Source: Pseudomonas sp.
GTDB taxonomy: Bacteria; Pseudomonadota; Gammaproteobacteria; Pseudomonadales; Pseudomonadaceae
Assembly: GCA_030603065.1 (NCBI GenBank)
Contig: JAUVYN010000004.1
Coordinates: 24,511 to 88,510, forward strand
Reading direction: 5' to 3'
Length of the DNA stretch: 64,000 nucleotides
Below are positions 1 to 11,072 of the stretch, piece after piece. Made by a program: the position numbers and the translations under genes. How positions within the stretch are numbered: the first letter of the stretch is position 1; each line of letters begins with the position of its first letter. The notes beneath the pieces were generated by a model, which saw nothing but the letters and a program-made list of their open reading frames with translations, did no database searches and had not been told where the DNA came from.

Positions 1-524
1 GGGGATGCGTAGCGCTCGCGCTGTTCCGGGGGGTTGCTGATGGTGAACTGCCCAGGGGATTCGAACTCGATTGGCGGAAGCTCTGCCTGCGAGGACGACT
101 GCTGCAAGGTGTCCAGGATCATCGCGTGGTGGGGAATGCCCGCCTCGATGTATTCGTTGGAGCACACCCGAAACCCTAAGCGGGTGTAAAAATCGAGCGC
201 CTGGGTCTGTGCCGACAGAGCAAGTATCGTCATGCCTTTTTCGCGCGCGTGATCCATCACGCGCCGCATCAGATCGTCACCCAGCCCTTTGCCGCGCCAT
301 CGGCGGACGATTGCGACCCGCCCGATGTGCCCGTCAGGCAGCAGGCGCGCCGTGCCTGCCGGCTCGCCATCCACGCTCATCAAAAAATGAACGGCGGTCG
401 CGTCGTAATTATCCCATTCTTCCTCGGCCGGCACTTGCTGCTCGTCGATGAATACCTCGCGGCGAATGTCGCGCAACGGCTGACAGCTGTCCCAGTCAAC
501 TATATCGATACGGACGTCACTCAT
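1..524 (-). CDS. GNAT family N-acetyltransferase (C-terminus cut by window edge)
   Basis: Reading the minus strand from ATG at 524-522 gives 174 codons that run off the window. Residues about 1-140 form a GNAT fold: the acetyl-CoA loop reads GRVAIVRRWRGKGLGDDLM, followed by a helix and LSAQTQALDFYTRLGF, the usual GNAT beta5-alpha4 region. The frame continues past the acetyltransferase core, so a C-terminal extension is likely but not visible here. Its start overlaps the stop of the upstream roxA gene by 8 bases, so the two are probably translationally coupled. Substrate unknown. The family call is secure; the exact role is not. Confidence 0.85.
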   Translation of the reverse strand, partial: MSDVRIDIVDWDSCQPLRDIRREVFIDEQQVPAEEEWDNYDATAVHFLMSVDGEPAGTARLLPDGHIGRVAIVRRWRGKGLGDDLMRRVMDHAREKGMTILALSAQTQALDFYTRLGFRVCSNEYIEAGIPHHAMILDTLQQSSSQAELPPIEFESPGQFTISNPPEQRERYAS

Positions 525-1689
525 CTTCTTCCTCGATCAGCAGGTCGCCCTTGCTCAGCAATTGCTCGACGAGCGTCCAGGCGTCTCCCTCGGAACGCCA
601 GCCCAGCAGGGTCTCGGCATCCAGGTAGTCCTCGTTGCAGAGTAGACGAACCCTGGGTAACAGGGAAGCGGGCAGCACGCAGTGCTCGCCACTGGCAAAC
701 AGGACCAGGGTGTCCTCTTCGACCCGATAGGCCAGGCGTGCGCTGGGATTGCGAATCAGGCCGTAGCCCTGTTGCAGCAGGGACTCCAGTTCGCCCGGCT
801 CGGTTTCCTGAGCCTGTACTCGTTCCGGGTAGCGTGGTTCGGTCATGAAGCGACCGAACCAGACCGCTAGCGCGTCGCGGTCTTCCGCCGCCTGGCGCAC
901 GATCGCCTGAAGTCGATCGAGCGCTGCGTCGTCGAGTGCGGAGGGGTCGGCAGGTGGCTGCATCCCCGCATCACCATAGCGCTGCTGATCAGTGGCGAAC
1001 TGAGCGAGAAAATCGGTGAAATGCACGAGGATTTCCTGGTGGCTCGGGGCGCGAAAACCAACCGAGTAGGTCATGCAGTCGTCCTCCGCTACCCCATGAT
1101 GAGCCAGGCCGGGAGGTACGTACAGCATGTCCCCGGGTTCCAGGACCCACTCCTGTTCGGTGGTAAATTCGGAAAGGATCTTCAGGTCGGGGTTGTCGAG
1201 CATGGGGCTGCCATCGGTGCACATCTGCCCTAGCTTCCAGCGGCGCCGGCCATGGCCCTGTAGGAGGAAGACGTCATAGTTGTCGTAATGCGGGCCGACG
1301 CTGCCACCGGGGGCCGCATAACTGATCATGATGTCGTCCAGTCGCCAGCTTGGCAGGAAGCGAAAGGCCTTCAGCAGCTCGCCGACCTCGGGTACGAACT
1401 GGTCCACCGACTGCACCAGCAGAGTCCAGTCGCGCTCCGGCAGGGTGCGAAAATCCTCTTCGGTGAAGGGACCGCGGCGCAGCTCCCACGGGTGGGCACC
1501 ATGCTCCAGCACGATGCGCGACTCGATTTCATCCTCCAGCGCCAGGCCGGCCAGTTCGTCCGGCGACAAGGGCGTTTCGAAGCCGGGGAAGGCCTGCCTG
1601 ATCAGCAGCGGCTTGCGCTGCCAGTACTCGCGCAGGAAGGTTTCGGCAGACAGGCCGCCAAGCAGGGTTTCGATCGAATCGGGTAGCAT
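517..1689 (-). CDS. roxA: Ribosomal oxygenase RoxA-like (YcfD; cupin/JmjC type)
   Basis: 390 aa, close to the roughly 373 aa of E. coli RoxA/YcfD, the Fe(II)/2-oxoglutarate oxygenase that hydroxylates an arginine of ribosomal protein L16. The iron-binding triad is visible: HYD at H134/D136 (GPHYDNYDVFLLQ) and a distal H197 (PPGLAHHG), followed by YSVGFRAPS, a family signature. The C-terminal part fits the dimerisation and winged-helix regions of YcfD. The ATG at 1689 is chosen over a farther upstream start because AGGAGG lies 7 bases before it. A terminator-like hairpin separates it from purB. Function is inferred from family membership; the fold and metal site are clear. Confidence 0.85.
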   Translation of the reverse strand: MLPDSIETLLGGLSAETFLREYWQRKPLLIRQAFPGFETPLSPDELAGLALEDEIESRIVLEHGAHPWELRRGPFTEEDFRTLPERDWTLLVQSVDQFVPEVGELLKAFRFLPSWRLDDIMISYAAPGGSVGPHYDNYDVFLLQGHGRRRWKLGQMCTDGSPMLDNPDLKILSEFTTEQEWVLEPGDMLYVPPGLAHHGVAEDDCMTYSVGFRAPSHQEILVHFTDFLAQFATDQQRYGDAGMQPPADPSALDDAALDRLQAIVRQAAEDRDALAVWFGRFMTEPRYPERVQAQETEPGELESLLQQGYGLIRNPSARLAYRVEEDTLVLFASGEHCVLPASLLPRVRLLCNEDYLDAETLLGWRSEGDAWTLVEQLLSKGDLLIEEEDE

Positions 1690-1707
1690 GGTTGTACCTC
1701 CTGGAAG

Positions 1708-1733
1708 CAAAACGCCCGGCATCGGCCGGGCGT
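1708..1733 (-). terminator. Hairpin between purB and roxA
   Basis: ACGCCCGGC (1712-1720) pairs perfectly with GCCGGGCGT (1725-1733) across a 4-base loop. On the minus strand the stem is followed by TTTTGC, so it looks like an intrinsic terminator for purB. The roxA Shine-Dalgarno follows within about 20 bases, so roxA needs read-through, attenuation or its own promoter. Confidence 0.65.
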
Positions 1734-1758
1734 GAAAAGGTGTAGCGGGCGCCTCTGC

Positions 1759-3168
<1,410 letters not shown>

Positions 3169-4059
3169 TCATACACCAGATTTGCCCGCTTTGGCCTGCC
3201 TGCCGGGAAGGCTGATGCTGATCAGAGTCGAGGCGAAGATCAGACCGGCACCTATCCAGGATGACAGCCCGGGCACTTCGCCCCAGAGAATCCAGGCAAA
3301 AATGCCGGAAAAAACGATGGCCAGATAACTTAGCGGGCCGATCTTGCCTGGCGGGGCAAGAACGTAAGCCTTGGACATCACCAACTGGCTCACGGTGGCG
3401 ATCAGTCCGATTGCCAGGAGCATGCCTAGCTGTTTACCGGTGAGTGGTTGCCAGGCCCAGAGAAGGGGAATCGCGGATAGCAGGGCGGAGAAACTCGAAA
3501 AGTAGAACACGATCCGGCTGGCCGGCTCGGTGCTGCTGAGTGCGCGTACCGAGACGAAGGCACAGGCCGCGAGCAGGCTGGCAGCCACTCCGGCCAGCCC
3601 CTTTGGGTCGAACAACGCACCGGTCGGCTTGGCAACCAGCAACACTCCGGCAAAGCCGATCAGCACCATGAACATGATTCGCCCGTTCAGTGTTTCCCGC
3701 AGCCACCACCAGGCCAGCAGCGGCGTGAATACAGGCGCGGCATAGGTGAAGACCATGGCATCGGCCAGCGGGAGGTGGGCGATGGCGTAGAAAAAGCAGT
3801 ACATCGCCGCCAGCCCGTAGAGCGTGCGCAGAAAGTGATTGCCAAGCCGCTCGGTGCGGAAGGGTGCAAAACCCTTCAAGAGTATCAGCGGCATGAACAT
3901 CAATGCCCCGACGAAGTTGCGAAAGAACACCACCGTCTCGTTATTGACCCCGGTGGAAACCTCGCGAATCAGGACGCCCATGATGGCGAACAGCAGGGCG
4001 GATATGGCAAGTAGTAGCGCTCCGCGGCGGGGCTGATCCTGCCGGACCAGATCAACCAT
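3169..4059 (-). CDS. DMT-superfamily (EamA) permease
   Basis: 296 aa with about ten hydrophobic segments and an internal two-fold repeat typical of 10-TMS EamA drug/metabolite transporters; [22 protein letters not shown] near residue 100 is a characteristic EamA stretch. Located in the inner membrane. The substrate cannot be read from the sequence. Its ATG (4059) overlaps the hflD stop by 8 bases, suggesting translational coupling in the nudJ-mnmA-hflD-permease-purB transcription unit. Confidence 0.85.
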   Translation of the reverse strand: MVDLVRQDQPRRGALLLAISALLFAIMGVLIREVSTGVNNETVVFFRNFVGALMFMPLILLKGFAPFRTERLGNHFLRTLYGLAAMYCFFYAIAHLPLADAMVFTYAAPVFTPLLAWWWLRETLNGRIMFMVLIGFAGVLLVAKPTGALFDPKGLAGVAASLLAACAFVSVRALSSTEPASRIVFYFSSFSALLSAIPLLWAWQPLTGKQLGMLLAIGLIATVSQLVMSKAYVLAPPGKIGPLSYLAIVFSGIFAWILWGEVPGLSSWIGAGLIFASTLISISLPGRQAKAGKSGV

Positions 4060-4672
4060 GCAGAACGTTCTTGCAGGCGTCCAGCAACTTGCGCCGGCTG
4101 ATCAGTAGCTGCCAGCGATGCCCTCCGAGCTGCCGCCACAGGCGTGCCGAACGGATGCCAGCTAGCAGCAGCGCCCGGATCTGATTGGCCACGTCGGGCT
4201 GCTGCAGATAGCGCATGTCCCCATGTACCTGAATGCGCAGCTTGAGGGTGCTCAGGGTATCCTGATAAGTACCCCCGAGCCCCGCCATGACGTTGTCATG
4301 CAGGATGCCGAAATGCTCGACCTGCTTGCCAGCCTGATCCAGCCGTTGGCCCAGCACCTGCAGCATATCCTCGCGCTTGGCCAGCTGCCGCTCCAGCGCC
4401 AGGAGATTCATGACGTAGCGCAGCGCCTCACGCTGCAGACTCGCGGTGTCCCGTTCAAGCATCGCTTCCAGTGCCTGAAGCCCGTGGCGAATCTGGTAGG
4501 GCGACCCCCCGTAGATGTCTATCACCCGGTCCGGTGAGCGGTCGAAAATACTGCGGATCAGGCAGGTCACAGGCCCCTCGCTGTACTGACCGGTGCGGGC
4601 CAGCTTGTCGACCTGCAGGGCCGCCTCGAACGTCGCTCCAAGGGCGATGACCTGCTCTTCGGTTTGATTCAT
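4052..4672 (-). CDS. hflD: High frequency lysogenization protein HflD homologue
   Basis: 206 aa, the family's standard size, mostly helical. The block [23 protein letters not shown] at the N-terminus and [17 protein letters not shown] near residue 45 are typical of HflD (DUF489). In E. coli HflD is a peripheral inner-membrane protein known for binding lambda CII; its housekeeping role is not settled. Its start overlaps the mnmA stop by 4 bases (ATGA), the same gene pairing as in E. coli and Pseudomonas. Confidence 0.92.
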   Translation of the reverse strand: MNQTEEQVIALGATFEAALQVDKLARTGQYSEGPVTCLIRSIFDRSPDRVIDIYGGSPYQIRHGLQALEAMLERDTASLQREALRYVMNLLALERQLAKREDMLQVLGQRLDQAGKQVEHFGILHDNVMAGLGGTYQDTLSTLKLRIQVHGDMRYLQQPDVANQIRALLLAGIRSARLWRQLGGHRWQLLISRRKLLDACKNVLHG

Positions 4673-5799
4673 GCTGAGTGCTCCGCATAGTCACTTTTCG
4701 CCGTTTCGATCACCCCGCCACCGAGACAGACATCACCTTCATAGAAAACGATCGATTGCCCCGGCGTTACCGCTCGTTGCGGTTCGTCGAAGCGGACAAT
4801 GTAACTCGCGCCGTCGCGCTCCAAGGTGCATGCCTGGTCCGGCTGCCGGTAACGCACCTTGGCGCCCAGTCGCATAGGCAGATCGCTTGCGAGCGGATTG
4901 ATCCAGAATATTTCCGAGCAGGTGAGGGCGCTGGCAAAGAGCCCGGGATGGGTATTGCCCTGACCCACGATCAGCACGTTGCGCTCGAGGTCTTTGCGCA
5001 GGACGTACCAAGGTTCGTCTCCTGCGCCTTGCATCCCGCCGATGCCCAGCCCCTGACGCTGACCTATGGTGTGGTACATCAACCCGTGATGACGACCGAT
5101 GACCGCGCCCTCGGTGGTTTCGATATCACCGGGTTGCGCCGGCAGATACTGCTTGAGGAAGTCGCTGAAACGACGTTCTCCGATAAAGCAGATTCCCGTC
5201 GAGTCTTTCTTGCGCGCAGTGGCGAGCTGATACTTCTCGGCGATCTCGCGTACCCGGGGTTTTTCCAGATCGCCCACTGGAAAGAGCGTTCGGGCGATCT
5301 GCTCACTGCCGACGGCGTGCAGGAAGTAGCTCTGATCCTTGTTCGGGTCCAGACCTCGCAGCAGCAGGGTGCGACCGTCCCGGTCTGCACGCCGCACGTA
5401 ATGGCCGGTAGCGATCAGATCGGCGCCCAGCGCAAGGGCGTAGTCGAGGAATGCCTTGAACTTGATTTCCCGGTTGCAGAGGATATCCGGATTGGGCGTG
5501 CGCCCGGCCTTGTATTCAGCGAGAAAATGCTCGAATACATTATCCCAGTATTCGGCAGCAAAATTGGCCGTATGCAGGTGAATCCCCAATCGATCGCATA
5601 CTGCCTGGGCGTCGGCCAGATCCTCGCGCGCGGTACAGTACTCGGTGCCATCATCCTCGTCCCAGTTCTTCATGAACAGGCCTTCCACCTGATAGCCCTG
5701 TTCAAGCAGGAGGGCGGCGGATACAGATGAGTCGACGCCGCCGGACATACCGACGATGACCCGGGTCTGACTTGGAGTAGGGGAGGAGGCAGAAGTCAT
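4669..5799 (-). CDS. mnmA: tRNA-specific 2-thiouridylase MnmA
   Basis: 376 aa from the ATG at 5799. MnmA transfers sulfur to U34 of tRNA-Lys, -Glu and -Gln. The PP-loop ATP pyrophosphatase motif SGGVDSS lies near residue 18; the catalytic cysteine pair is in [16 protein letters not shown] and [15 protein letters not shown] longer frame opens at 5856, but this would overlap nudJ by 55 bases; the chosen ATG sits 2 bases after the nudJ stop and gives the normal family N-terminus. Followed by hflD with a 4-base overlap. Confidence 0.95.
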   Translation of the reverse strand: MTSASSPTPSQTRVIVGMSGGVDSSVSAALLLEQGYQVEGLFMKNWDEDDGTEYCTAREDLADAQAVCDRLGIHLHTANFAAEYWDNVFEHFLAEYKAGRTPNPDILCNREIKFKAFLDYALALGADLIATGHYVRRADRDGRTLLLRGLDPNKDQSYFLHAVGSEQIARTLFPVGDLEKPRVREIAEKYQLATARKKDSTGICFIGERRFSDFLKQYLPAQPGDIETTEGAVIGRHHGLMYHTIGQRQGLGIGGMQGAGDEPWYVLRKDLERNVLIVGQGNTHPGLFASALTCSEIFWINPLASDLPMRLGAKVRYRQPDQACTLERDGASYIVRFDEPQRAVTPGQSIVFYEGDVCLGGGVIETAKSDYAEHSA

Positions 5800-5801
5800 G
5801 T

Positions 5802-6236
5802 TCAGCGTATCAGGTCCAGGGGATAGTGGGGTTTGTTCAGATAGTCCAGGATGCATTGCAGAACCAGATGGCTACGATGGCGCTCAGCGCAGGCTCGCAC
5901 TTCGTCCAGCGACATCCAGTGTGCGGCGATAATTCCGTCGTCGAGCGTCCGCCCCGAATCATGCTCGACAGCCCGCCCGGCGAAGCAGACCCGCTGATAG
6001 GTTTCGCCATTAGCGGCTACAAAGAGATAGATGCCGAGCAGTGACTCGATCCGGACCGTCCATCCGGTTTCTTCCAACGTCTCGCGTTCAGCCGCCTGTA
6101 TCAGGGTTTCTTGCGCCTCGAGGTGACCAGCGGGCTGGTTGAGTACTATGCCCTGCGGCTTGTTTTCCTCGACCAGCAGGAAGCGACCGCCATCCTCGAC
6201 GATGGTCGCAACGGTCAGATGTGGCTGAAATCGCAT
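5802..6236 (-). CDS. nudJ: Nudix hydrolase, NudJ type
   Basis: 144 aa from the ATG at 6236, preceded by AAGTGGAG at a suitable distance; an upstream ATG at 6260 is less likely. A full Nudix box (G-x5-E-x7-REx2EExG) reads [16 protein letters not shown] followed by TLEETGW. E. coli NudJ hydrolyses nucleoside di- and triphosphates and thiamin pyrophosphates, with Mg2+ bound by the box glutamates. It heads the minus-strand run nudJ-mnmA-hflD, an order conserved in Pseudomonas. The substrate is inferred from the family. Confidence 0.88.
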   Translation of the reverse strand: MRFQPHLTVATIVEDGGRFLLVEENKPQGIVLNQPAGHLEAQETLIQAAERETLEETGWTVRIESLLGIYLFVAANGETYQRVCFAGRAVEHDSGRTLDDGIIAAHWMSLDEVRACAERHRSHLVLQCILDYLNKPHYPLDLIR

Positions 6237-6346
6237 GCTAGGCTCCACTTGCAGGGGCATAGATTAGCCTATTAGCCTGCTCGGGTGAAACACGGCAATG
6301 CCCGGGGCCGGGTGGACGCCTGGCGCACGGGTCTGCTATACAGGTT

Positions 6347-6373
6347 TGTAGTGCTTTTTGTAGCATCACTACA
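6347..6373. promoter_or_regulatory. Inverted repeat TGTAGTG-N13-CACTACA upstream of icd
   Basis: TGTAGTG (6347-6353) is mirrored by CACTACA (6367-6373), and a third half-like copy, TTGTAG, lies in the spacer. The element resembles TGTAGT/ACTACA operators reported for RpiR-family carbon regulators (RccR) in Pseudomonas; that assignment is from memory and is an inference. It lies about 190-220 bases before the icd start. Confidence 0.5.
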
Positions 6374-6461
6374 TATTTGTCGCGAACGAGCACGCTCGCG
6401 GCACGAAAGGGCGTGAATTTGGCAATGCTATTAAAGTAGGATTCTAAAAACGCGTGACAAT

Positions 6462-6478
6462 TTGTAGGAAAACTACAA
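6462..6478. promoter_or_regulatory. Inverted repeat TTGTAG-N5-CTACAA upstream of icd
   Basis: A perfect 6-base inverted repeat with a 5-base spacer, about 90 bases before the icd start, sharing its TGTAG/CTACA core with the repeat at 6347-6373. It also partly fits a HexR-like TTGT...ACAA pattern, but the spacer is 9 rather than 7-8. Likely a regulator site or half of a looped pair; the regulator is unknown. Confidence 0.5.
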
Positions 6479-6564
6479 CAATACGGTCACCAGCAAAACG
6501 ACCAAGTATGGTCTCGGTTACCCCCGGGATCATGTCTGACAACGACAACACTACGGAGTCAACG

Positions 6565-7824
6565 ATGGGATACCAAAAGATCCAGGTGCCGGCTAGCGGC
6601 GACAAAATTACCGTCAACGCCGACATGTCTCTCAACGTACCGGACAACCCGATCATTCCCTTCATCGAAGGTGACGGCATCGGCGTGGATATTTCGCCGG
6701 TCATGATCAAGGTGGTCGACGCCGCCGTCGAAAAAGCCTATGGCGGCAAGCGCAAGATCTCCTGGATGGAAGTCTACGCTGGTGAAAAAGCCACCCAGGT
6801 TTACGACCAGGATACCTGGCTGCCCGAAGAAACCCTTCACGCAGTCAAGGAGTATGTCGTTTCCATCAAGGGCCCTCTGACCACTCCGGTGGGTGGTGGT
6901 ATTCGCTCCCTGAACGTGGCTCTGCGCCAGCAGCTCGACCTTTACGTCTGTCAGCGTCCGGTTCGCTGGTTCACTGGTGTGCCCAGCCCGGTCAAGAAGC
7001 CTGGCGATGTCGATATGGTGATCTTCCGTGAAAACTCCGAAGACATCTACGCGGGCGTAGAATTCAAGGCCGGCTCCGCCGAGGCCAAGAAAATCATCAA
7101 GTTCCTCCAGGAAGAAATGGGCGTCACCAAGATCCGCTTCACCGACATGTGTGGTATCGGCGTCAAGCCGGTGTCCGAAGCGGGTACCAAGCGCCTGGTA
7201 CAGAAGGCCCTGCAATACGCCGTGGACAATGATCGCAAGTCGGTCACCATCGTTCACAAGGGCAATATCATGAAGTTCACCGAAGGGGCCTTCAAGGAGT
7301 GGGGCTACGAAGTGGCGCGTGACGAGTTCGGTGCCGAGCTGCTCGACGGCGGTCCCTGGATGAAGTTCAAGAACCCCAAGACCGGTCGCGAGATCGTGGT
7401 CAAGGACGTGATTGCCGACGCCATGCTGCAGCAGATCCTGTTGCGTCCGGCTGACTATGACGTCATCGCCACCCTCAACCTGAATGGTGACTACCTGTCC
7501 GACGCCCTGGCGGCGGAGGTCGGCGGCATCGGCATCGCTCCTGGCGCCAACCTGTCAGACTCGGTCGCCATGTTCGAAGCCACCCACGGCACCGCACCCA
7601 AGTACGCCGGCAAGGATCAGGTCAACCCCGGTTCGCTGATCCTGTCCGCAGAGATGATGCTGCGCCACATGGGCTGGGTCGAAGCAGCTGATCTGATCAT
7701 TCGCGGTACCGAAGGCGCGATCGCCAACAAGACCGTGACTTATGACTTCGAACGCCTGATGGAGGGTGCTACCCTGCGCAAGTGTTCCGAGTTCGGTGAC
7801 GACCTGATCGCCGCGATGAACTGA
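6565..7824 (+). CDS. icd: NADP-dependent isocitrate dehydrogenase
   Basis: 419 aa. TCA-cycle enzyme that oxidatively decarboxylates isocitrate to 2-oxoglutarate. The start [14 protein letters not shown] at the ATG at 6565 matches the Pseudomonas Icd N-terminus; the open frame extends 37 codons further up, but that part is unlike any Icd and the SD ACGGAG precedes 6565. Visible landmarks: the substrate loop [19 protein letters not shown] with the phosphorylatable serine position, [13 protein letters not shown], and the metal/NADP region [13 protein letters not shown] and [13 protein letters not shown]. Monocistronic, followed by a terminator. Confidence 0.97.
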   Translation: MGYQKIQVPASGDKITVNADMSLNVPDNPIIPFIEGDGIGVDISPVMIKVVDAAVEKAYGGKRKISWMEVYAGEKATQVYDQDTWLPEETLHAVKEYVVSIKGPLTTPVGGGIRSLNVALRQQLDLYVCQRPVRWFTGVPSPVKKPGDVDMVIFRENSEDIYAGVEFKAGSAEAKKIIKFLQEEMGVTKIRFTDMCGIGVKPVSEAGTKRLVQKALQYAVDNDRKSVTIVHKGNIMKFTEGAFKEWGYEVARDEFGAELLDGGPWMKFKNPKTGREIVVKDVIADAMLQQILLRPADYDVIATLNLNGDYLSDALAAEVGGIGIAPGANLSDSVAMFEATHGTAPKYAGKDQVNPGSLILSAEMMLRHMGWVEAADLIIRGTEGAIANKTVTYDFERLMEGATLRKCSEFGDDLIAAMN

Positions 7825-7839
7825 TCGGTTGTAGCAATA

Positions 7840-7872
7840 GACAAGGCCGGCAAACGCCGGCCTTGTCGTTTT
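7840..7872 (+). terminator. Rho-independent terminator after icd
   Basis: A 12-base perfect stem, GACAAGGCCGGC (7840-7851) with GCCGGCCTTGTC (7856-7867), a 4-base AAAC loop, then GTTTT. It lies between the convergent icd and cspD genes and may serve both directions. Confidence 0.88.
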
Positions 7873-7929
7873 CGCGCCAGGAAGGAAGCGAGTTCCGGCG
7901 ACCGGGTTGGGCGCCATTCCCCGCTATCG

Positions 7930-8184
7930 TTATTGAGAAGCCAGTGCTTCCTGGGATGTGGCAGTGGTCGCCTCGCTGTTTTCGGCGGACTGAATGTTGA
8001 TGGCATGCAGGCCTTTAGGGCCCTGGATGATATCGAACCTGACGGGTTGGCCCGCCTTGAGAGTCCGGTAGCCGTCCATCTGAATCGCGGAATAATGCGC
8101 GAACAGATCTTCATTTCGGCCTTCGGCTACTACGAACCCATAGCCTTTGGCGTTATTGAACCATTTGACCTTACCCTTCTCCAT
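7930..8184 (-). CDS. cspD: Cold-shock domain protein CspD
   Basis: 84 aa: one cold-shock domain with RNP1 (KGYGFVV) and RNP2 (DLFAHYS), plus a short acidic/serine-rich tail after residue 67. The position divergent to clpS-clpA is the classic cspD location; in E. coli CspD is a stationary-phase inhibitor of replication. The ATG at 8184 gives the standard MEKGKVKWFN start, with AGGAGAGGATG-type purine-rich sequence just upstream. Confidence 0.93.
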   Translation of the reverse strand: MEKGKVKWFNNAKGYGFVVAEGRNEDLFAHYSAIQMDGYRTLKAGQPVRFDIIQGPKGLHAINIQSAENSEATTATSQEALASQ

Positions 8185-8391
8185 ACAACATCCTCTCCTG
8201 GTGCCCCGAGCAGGGGGAATTGATCTGAACGGACTGCATGTTCGACTTCCAATTAAGTGACCGCCATGACATGCTCGTTTACACTTTTTAACATTGAATC
8301 ACAGTAAGTCAAGTTGACCTCTGGCAAGCTGAGTACTGGTGCACACTTTGCTTGGGGTCCTGGCTCAACCAAGGTAACAGCGATACGTGAC

Positions 8392-8754
8392 ATGTTTGCA
8401 ATGACTCATAATCTACCGCTCGCTGGTCCGGACCCTCATGAACCGGCGCATGACCATGACGACGGACTGGCCGTCGAGACCAGCAAGCCCGAGCTGAAGC
8501 CGCCCGCGCGCTACAAGGTTATAATGCTCAATGACGATTTCACGCCGATGGATTTCGTCGTCGAAGTACTTGAAAGTTTTTTTACACTCAATCGTGAAGC
8601 AGCAACTCAGGTGATGTTGAAGGTCCATACCGAAGGCAAGGCCGTCTGCGGCGTCTATACTCGTGATATAGCCGAGACGAAGGCAGCTCAGGTAAATGAT
8701 TATGCGAGGGAATGCCAGCACCCGTTGATGTGTCAGATAGAGCGGGAAGCGTAA
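8392..8754 (+). CDS. clpS: ClpS adaptor of the ClpAP protease
   Basis: 120 aa from the ATG at 8392 (an ATG at 8401 is also possible; the frame opens earlier without family similarity). ClpS binds the ClpA N-domain and delivers N-end rule substrates. The core [24 protein letters not shown] contains the NDD substrate-pocket motif, and [21 protein letters not shown] is the conserved second half. clpA follows 34 bases later, consistent with co-transcription. Confidence 0.95.
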   Translation: MFAMTHNLPLAGPDPHEPAHDHDDGLAVETSKPELKPPARYKVIMLNDDFTPMDFVVEVLESFFTLNREAATQVMLKVHTEGKAVCGVYTRDIAETKAAQVNDYARECQHPLMCQIEREA

Positions 8755-8788
8755 CGAAGCGGCTGCGGTCGCATGACGAGGTGGCAAA

Positions 8789-11056
8789 ATGCTCAATAGA
8801 GATCTCGAGATCACCCTGAACCTGGCATTCAAGGAAGCCCGCAACAAGCGTCACGAATTCATGACAGTCGAGCACCTACTACTAGCCCTGCTGGACAATC
8901 AGGCTGCGGTTGCTGTCATGCGCGCGTGTGGTGCCGACCTGGAGCGCCTCCGTCGTGAACTGACCGAGTTCATCGACTCAACCACGCCCTTGATCCCCAA
9001 GCATGATCTGGAGCGTGAGACTCAGCCCACCCTGGGCTTTCAGCGAGTCCTGCAGCGGGCCGTGTTTCACGTGCAGAGCTCGGGAAAGGGTGAGGTAAGT
9101 GGCGCCAACGTGCTGGTAGCCATCTTCAGCGAACAGGAAAGCCAGGCGGTGTTTTTCCTCAAGCAGCAACAGATTGCCCGCATCGACATCGTCAACTACA
9201 TCTCGCACGGGATTTCCAAGGTCGCTGGCGATGCCGAGCAGATCCAGCCTGATCAGGAAGCCTCCGACGAGGAGGGCGGCGAAGCCGCAACAGCGAACAA
9301 TCCACTGGAAACCTACGCCAGCAACCTGAACGAGCAGGCGCGACTGGGGCGCATCGACCCGTTGGTAGGTCGCGCCTCCGAAGTCGAGCGTGTGGCCCAG
9401 ATCCTGGTGCGTCGGCGCAAGAACAATCCCTTGCTGGTAGGCGAAGCGGGCGTTGGCAAGACCGCGATCGCCGAAGGTCTGGCCAAGCGCATCGTGGACG
9501 GTGAGGTGCCTGACATCCTGGCGCAGGCTGTGGTGTACTCGCTGGATCTGGGGGCATTGCTGGCCGGTACCAAATACCGCGGGGACTTCGAAAAGCGCTT
9601 CAAGGCGTTGCTCAAGGCGCTCAAGAAGCGCCCGCAGGCGATCCTTTTCATCGACGAGATCCACACCATCATCGGTGCCGGGGCTGCCTCCGGCGGCGTC
9701 ATGGATGCGTCCAACCTGCTCAAGCCGCTGCTGTCGTCCGGAGAAATTCGCTGTATCGGTTCGACTACCTTCCAGGAATTTCGCGGTATTTTCGAGAAGG
9801 ATAGGGCGCTTGCGCGTCGCTTCCAGAAGGTCGATGTGGTCGAGCCTTCCGTCGAAGACACCATTCAGATTCTCAAGGGTCTGAAAAGCCGCTTCGAAGA
9901 GCACCACGGTATCCGCTACACCGATGAAGCGCTGCGGGCTGCTGCAGGGCTGGCCTCGCGCTATATCAATGACCGACATATGCCTGACAAGGCCATTGAT
10001 GTCATCGACGAGGCGGGAGCCTATCAGCGCCTGAAACCGCAGGAACAGCGCCCGGAGTGCATCGATGTCGCCGAGGTCGAGGAGATCGTCTCGAAGATCG
10101 CGCGAATACCACCCAAGCACGTATCGACCAGCGACAAGGAGCTTCTGCAGAATCTGGAGCGTGATCTAAAGCTGGTGGTGTTTGGACAGGACAAGGCGAT
10201 CGATTCGCTCGCAACGGCGATCAAGCTCTCGCGTGCCGGCCTGAAATCGGCCGACAAACCGGTGGGTTCATTCCTGTTTTCCGGGCCCACGGGTGTCGGC
10301 AAGACCGAAGTTACCCGACAGCTCGCCAAAAGCCTGGGCGTGGAACTGTTGCGCTTCGACATGTCAGAGTACATGGAGCGGCACACCGTTTCGCGCCTGA
10401 TTGGCGCACCGCCGGGTTACGTGGGTTTTGATCAGGGTGGCCTCTTGACCGAGGCGATCACCAAGAGCCCCCATTGCGTGCTGCTGCTCGATGAGATAGA
10501 GAAGGCCCATCCCGAAGTGTTCAACCTGCTGCTGCAGGTGATGGACCATGGCACCCTGACCGACAACAACGGCCGCAAGGCTGATTTTCGCAATGTGATC
10601 ATCGTGCTCACAACCAATGCCGGTGCCGAGTCCATGTCCCGCGCATCGATTGGCTTCACGCGCCAGGATCACACCACGGACGCCAACGAGGTCATCAAGA
10701 AGACTTTCACGCCGGAGTTCCGCAATCGACTCGACGCGATCATCCAGTTCGGCCGCCTCAGCCACGAGAGCATCAAGTTCGTGGTCGACAAGTTCCTCAC
10801 CGAACTGCAGGCTCAGCTGGAAGACAAGCACGTGATGATTGAAGTTGACGAGGATGCCCGCAACTGGCTGGCAGAACACGGCTATGATCCGCTGATGGGC
10901 GCTCGTCCGATGGCACGGTTGATCCAGGACAAGATCAAGCGACCGCTCGCGGAGCAGATCCTGTTCGGAGAGCTGTCAGAGCACGGCGGTACCGTGCACG
11001 TCAGCCTGCGCGACGATGAACTGGTGCTTGACGTGCTGGAGGAAGAAATGGCCTAG
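8789..11056 (+). CDS. clpA: ClpA, ATPase subunit of the ClpAP protease
   Basis: 755 aa, the standard ClpA size. An N-terminal repeat domain (about 1-140, starting MLNRDLEITLNLAFKEA) is followed by two AAA+ modules with Walker A motifs GEAGVGKT (about 215) and GPTGVGKT (about 495) and Walker B FIDEIHT and LLDEIEKAH. An acidic linker lies at about 150-170. It unfolds substrates and feeds them to ClpP. The AG-rich stretch before 8789 includes GAGGTGG. Downstream is a strong terminator. Confidence 0.97.
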   Translation: MLNRDLEITLNLAFKEARNKRHEFMTVEHLLLALLDNQAAVAVMRACGADLERLRRELTEFIDSTTPLIPKHDLERETQPTLGFQRVLQRAVFHVQSSGKGEVSGANVLVAIFSEQESQAVFFLKQQQIARIDIVNYISHGISKVAGDAEQIQPDQEASDEEGGEAATANNPLETYASNLNEQARLGRIDPLVGRASEVERVAQILVRRRKNNPLLVGEAGVGKTAIAEGLAKRIVDGEVPDILAQAVVYSLDLGALLAGTKYRGDFEKRFKALLKALKKRPQAILFIDEIHTIIGAGAASGGVMDASNLLKPLLSSGEIRCIGSTTFQEFRGIFEKDRALARRFQKVDVVEPSVEDTIQILKGLKSRFEEHHGIRYTDEALRAAAGLASRYINDRHMPDKAIDVIDEAGAYQRLKPQEQRPECIDVAEVEEIVSKIARIPPKHVSTSDKELLQNLERDLKLVVFGQDKAIDSLATAIKLSRAGLKSADKPVGSFLFSGPTGVGKTEVTRQLAKSLGVELLRFDMSEYMERHTVSRLIGAPPGYVGFDQGGLLTEAITKSPHCVLLLDEIEKAHPEVFNLLLQVMDHGTLTDNNGRKADFRNVIIVLTTNAGAESMSRASIGFTRQDHTTDANEVIKKTFTPEFRNRLDAIIQFGRLSHESIKFVVDKFLTELQAQLEDKHVMIEVDEDARNWLAEHGYDPLMGARPMARLIQDKIKRPLAEQILFGELSEHGGTVHVSLRDDELVLDVLEEEMA

Positions 11057-11072
11057 CGCCGCGCGATGTCTG

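Larger units (their letters stand above)
6237..6564. other. 328-base intergenic region between nudJ and icd
   Basis: No credible gene was found. It must contain the divergent promoters of the nudJ operon and of icd. It holds two TGTAG-type inverted repeats (listed separately) and AT-rich stretches near 6340-6380 and 6430-6480. The icd Shine-Dalgarno ACGGAG is at 6553-6558. No monomeric isocitrate dehydrogenase gene (idh), which in some Pseudomonas sits beside icd, is present here. Confidence 0.7.

Noticed and set aside
6462-6478. HexR operator
   Set aside because: The TTGT...ACAA spacing is 9, outside the 7-8 expected; kept only as an unassigned inverted repeat.
8978-10120. 380-codon minus-strand frame
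   Set aside because: Complete overlap with clpA on the opposite strand; shadow of a strongly coding gene.
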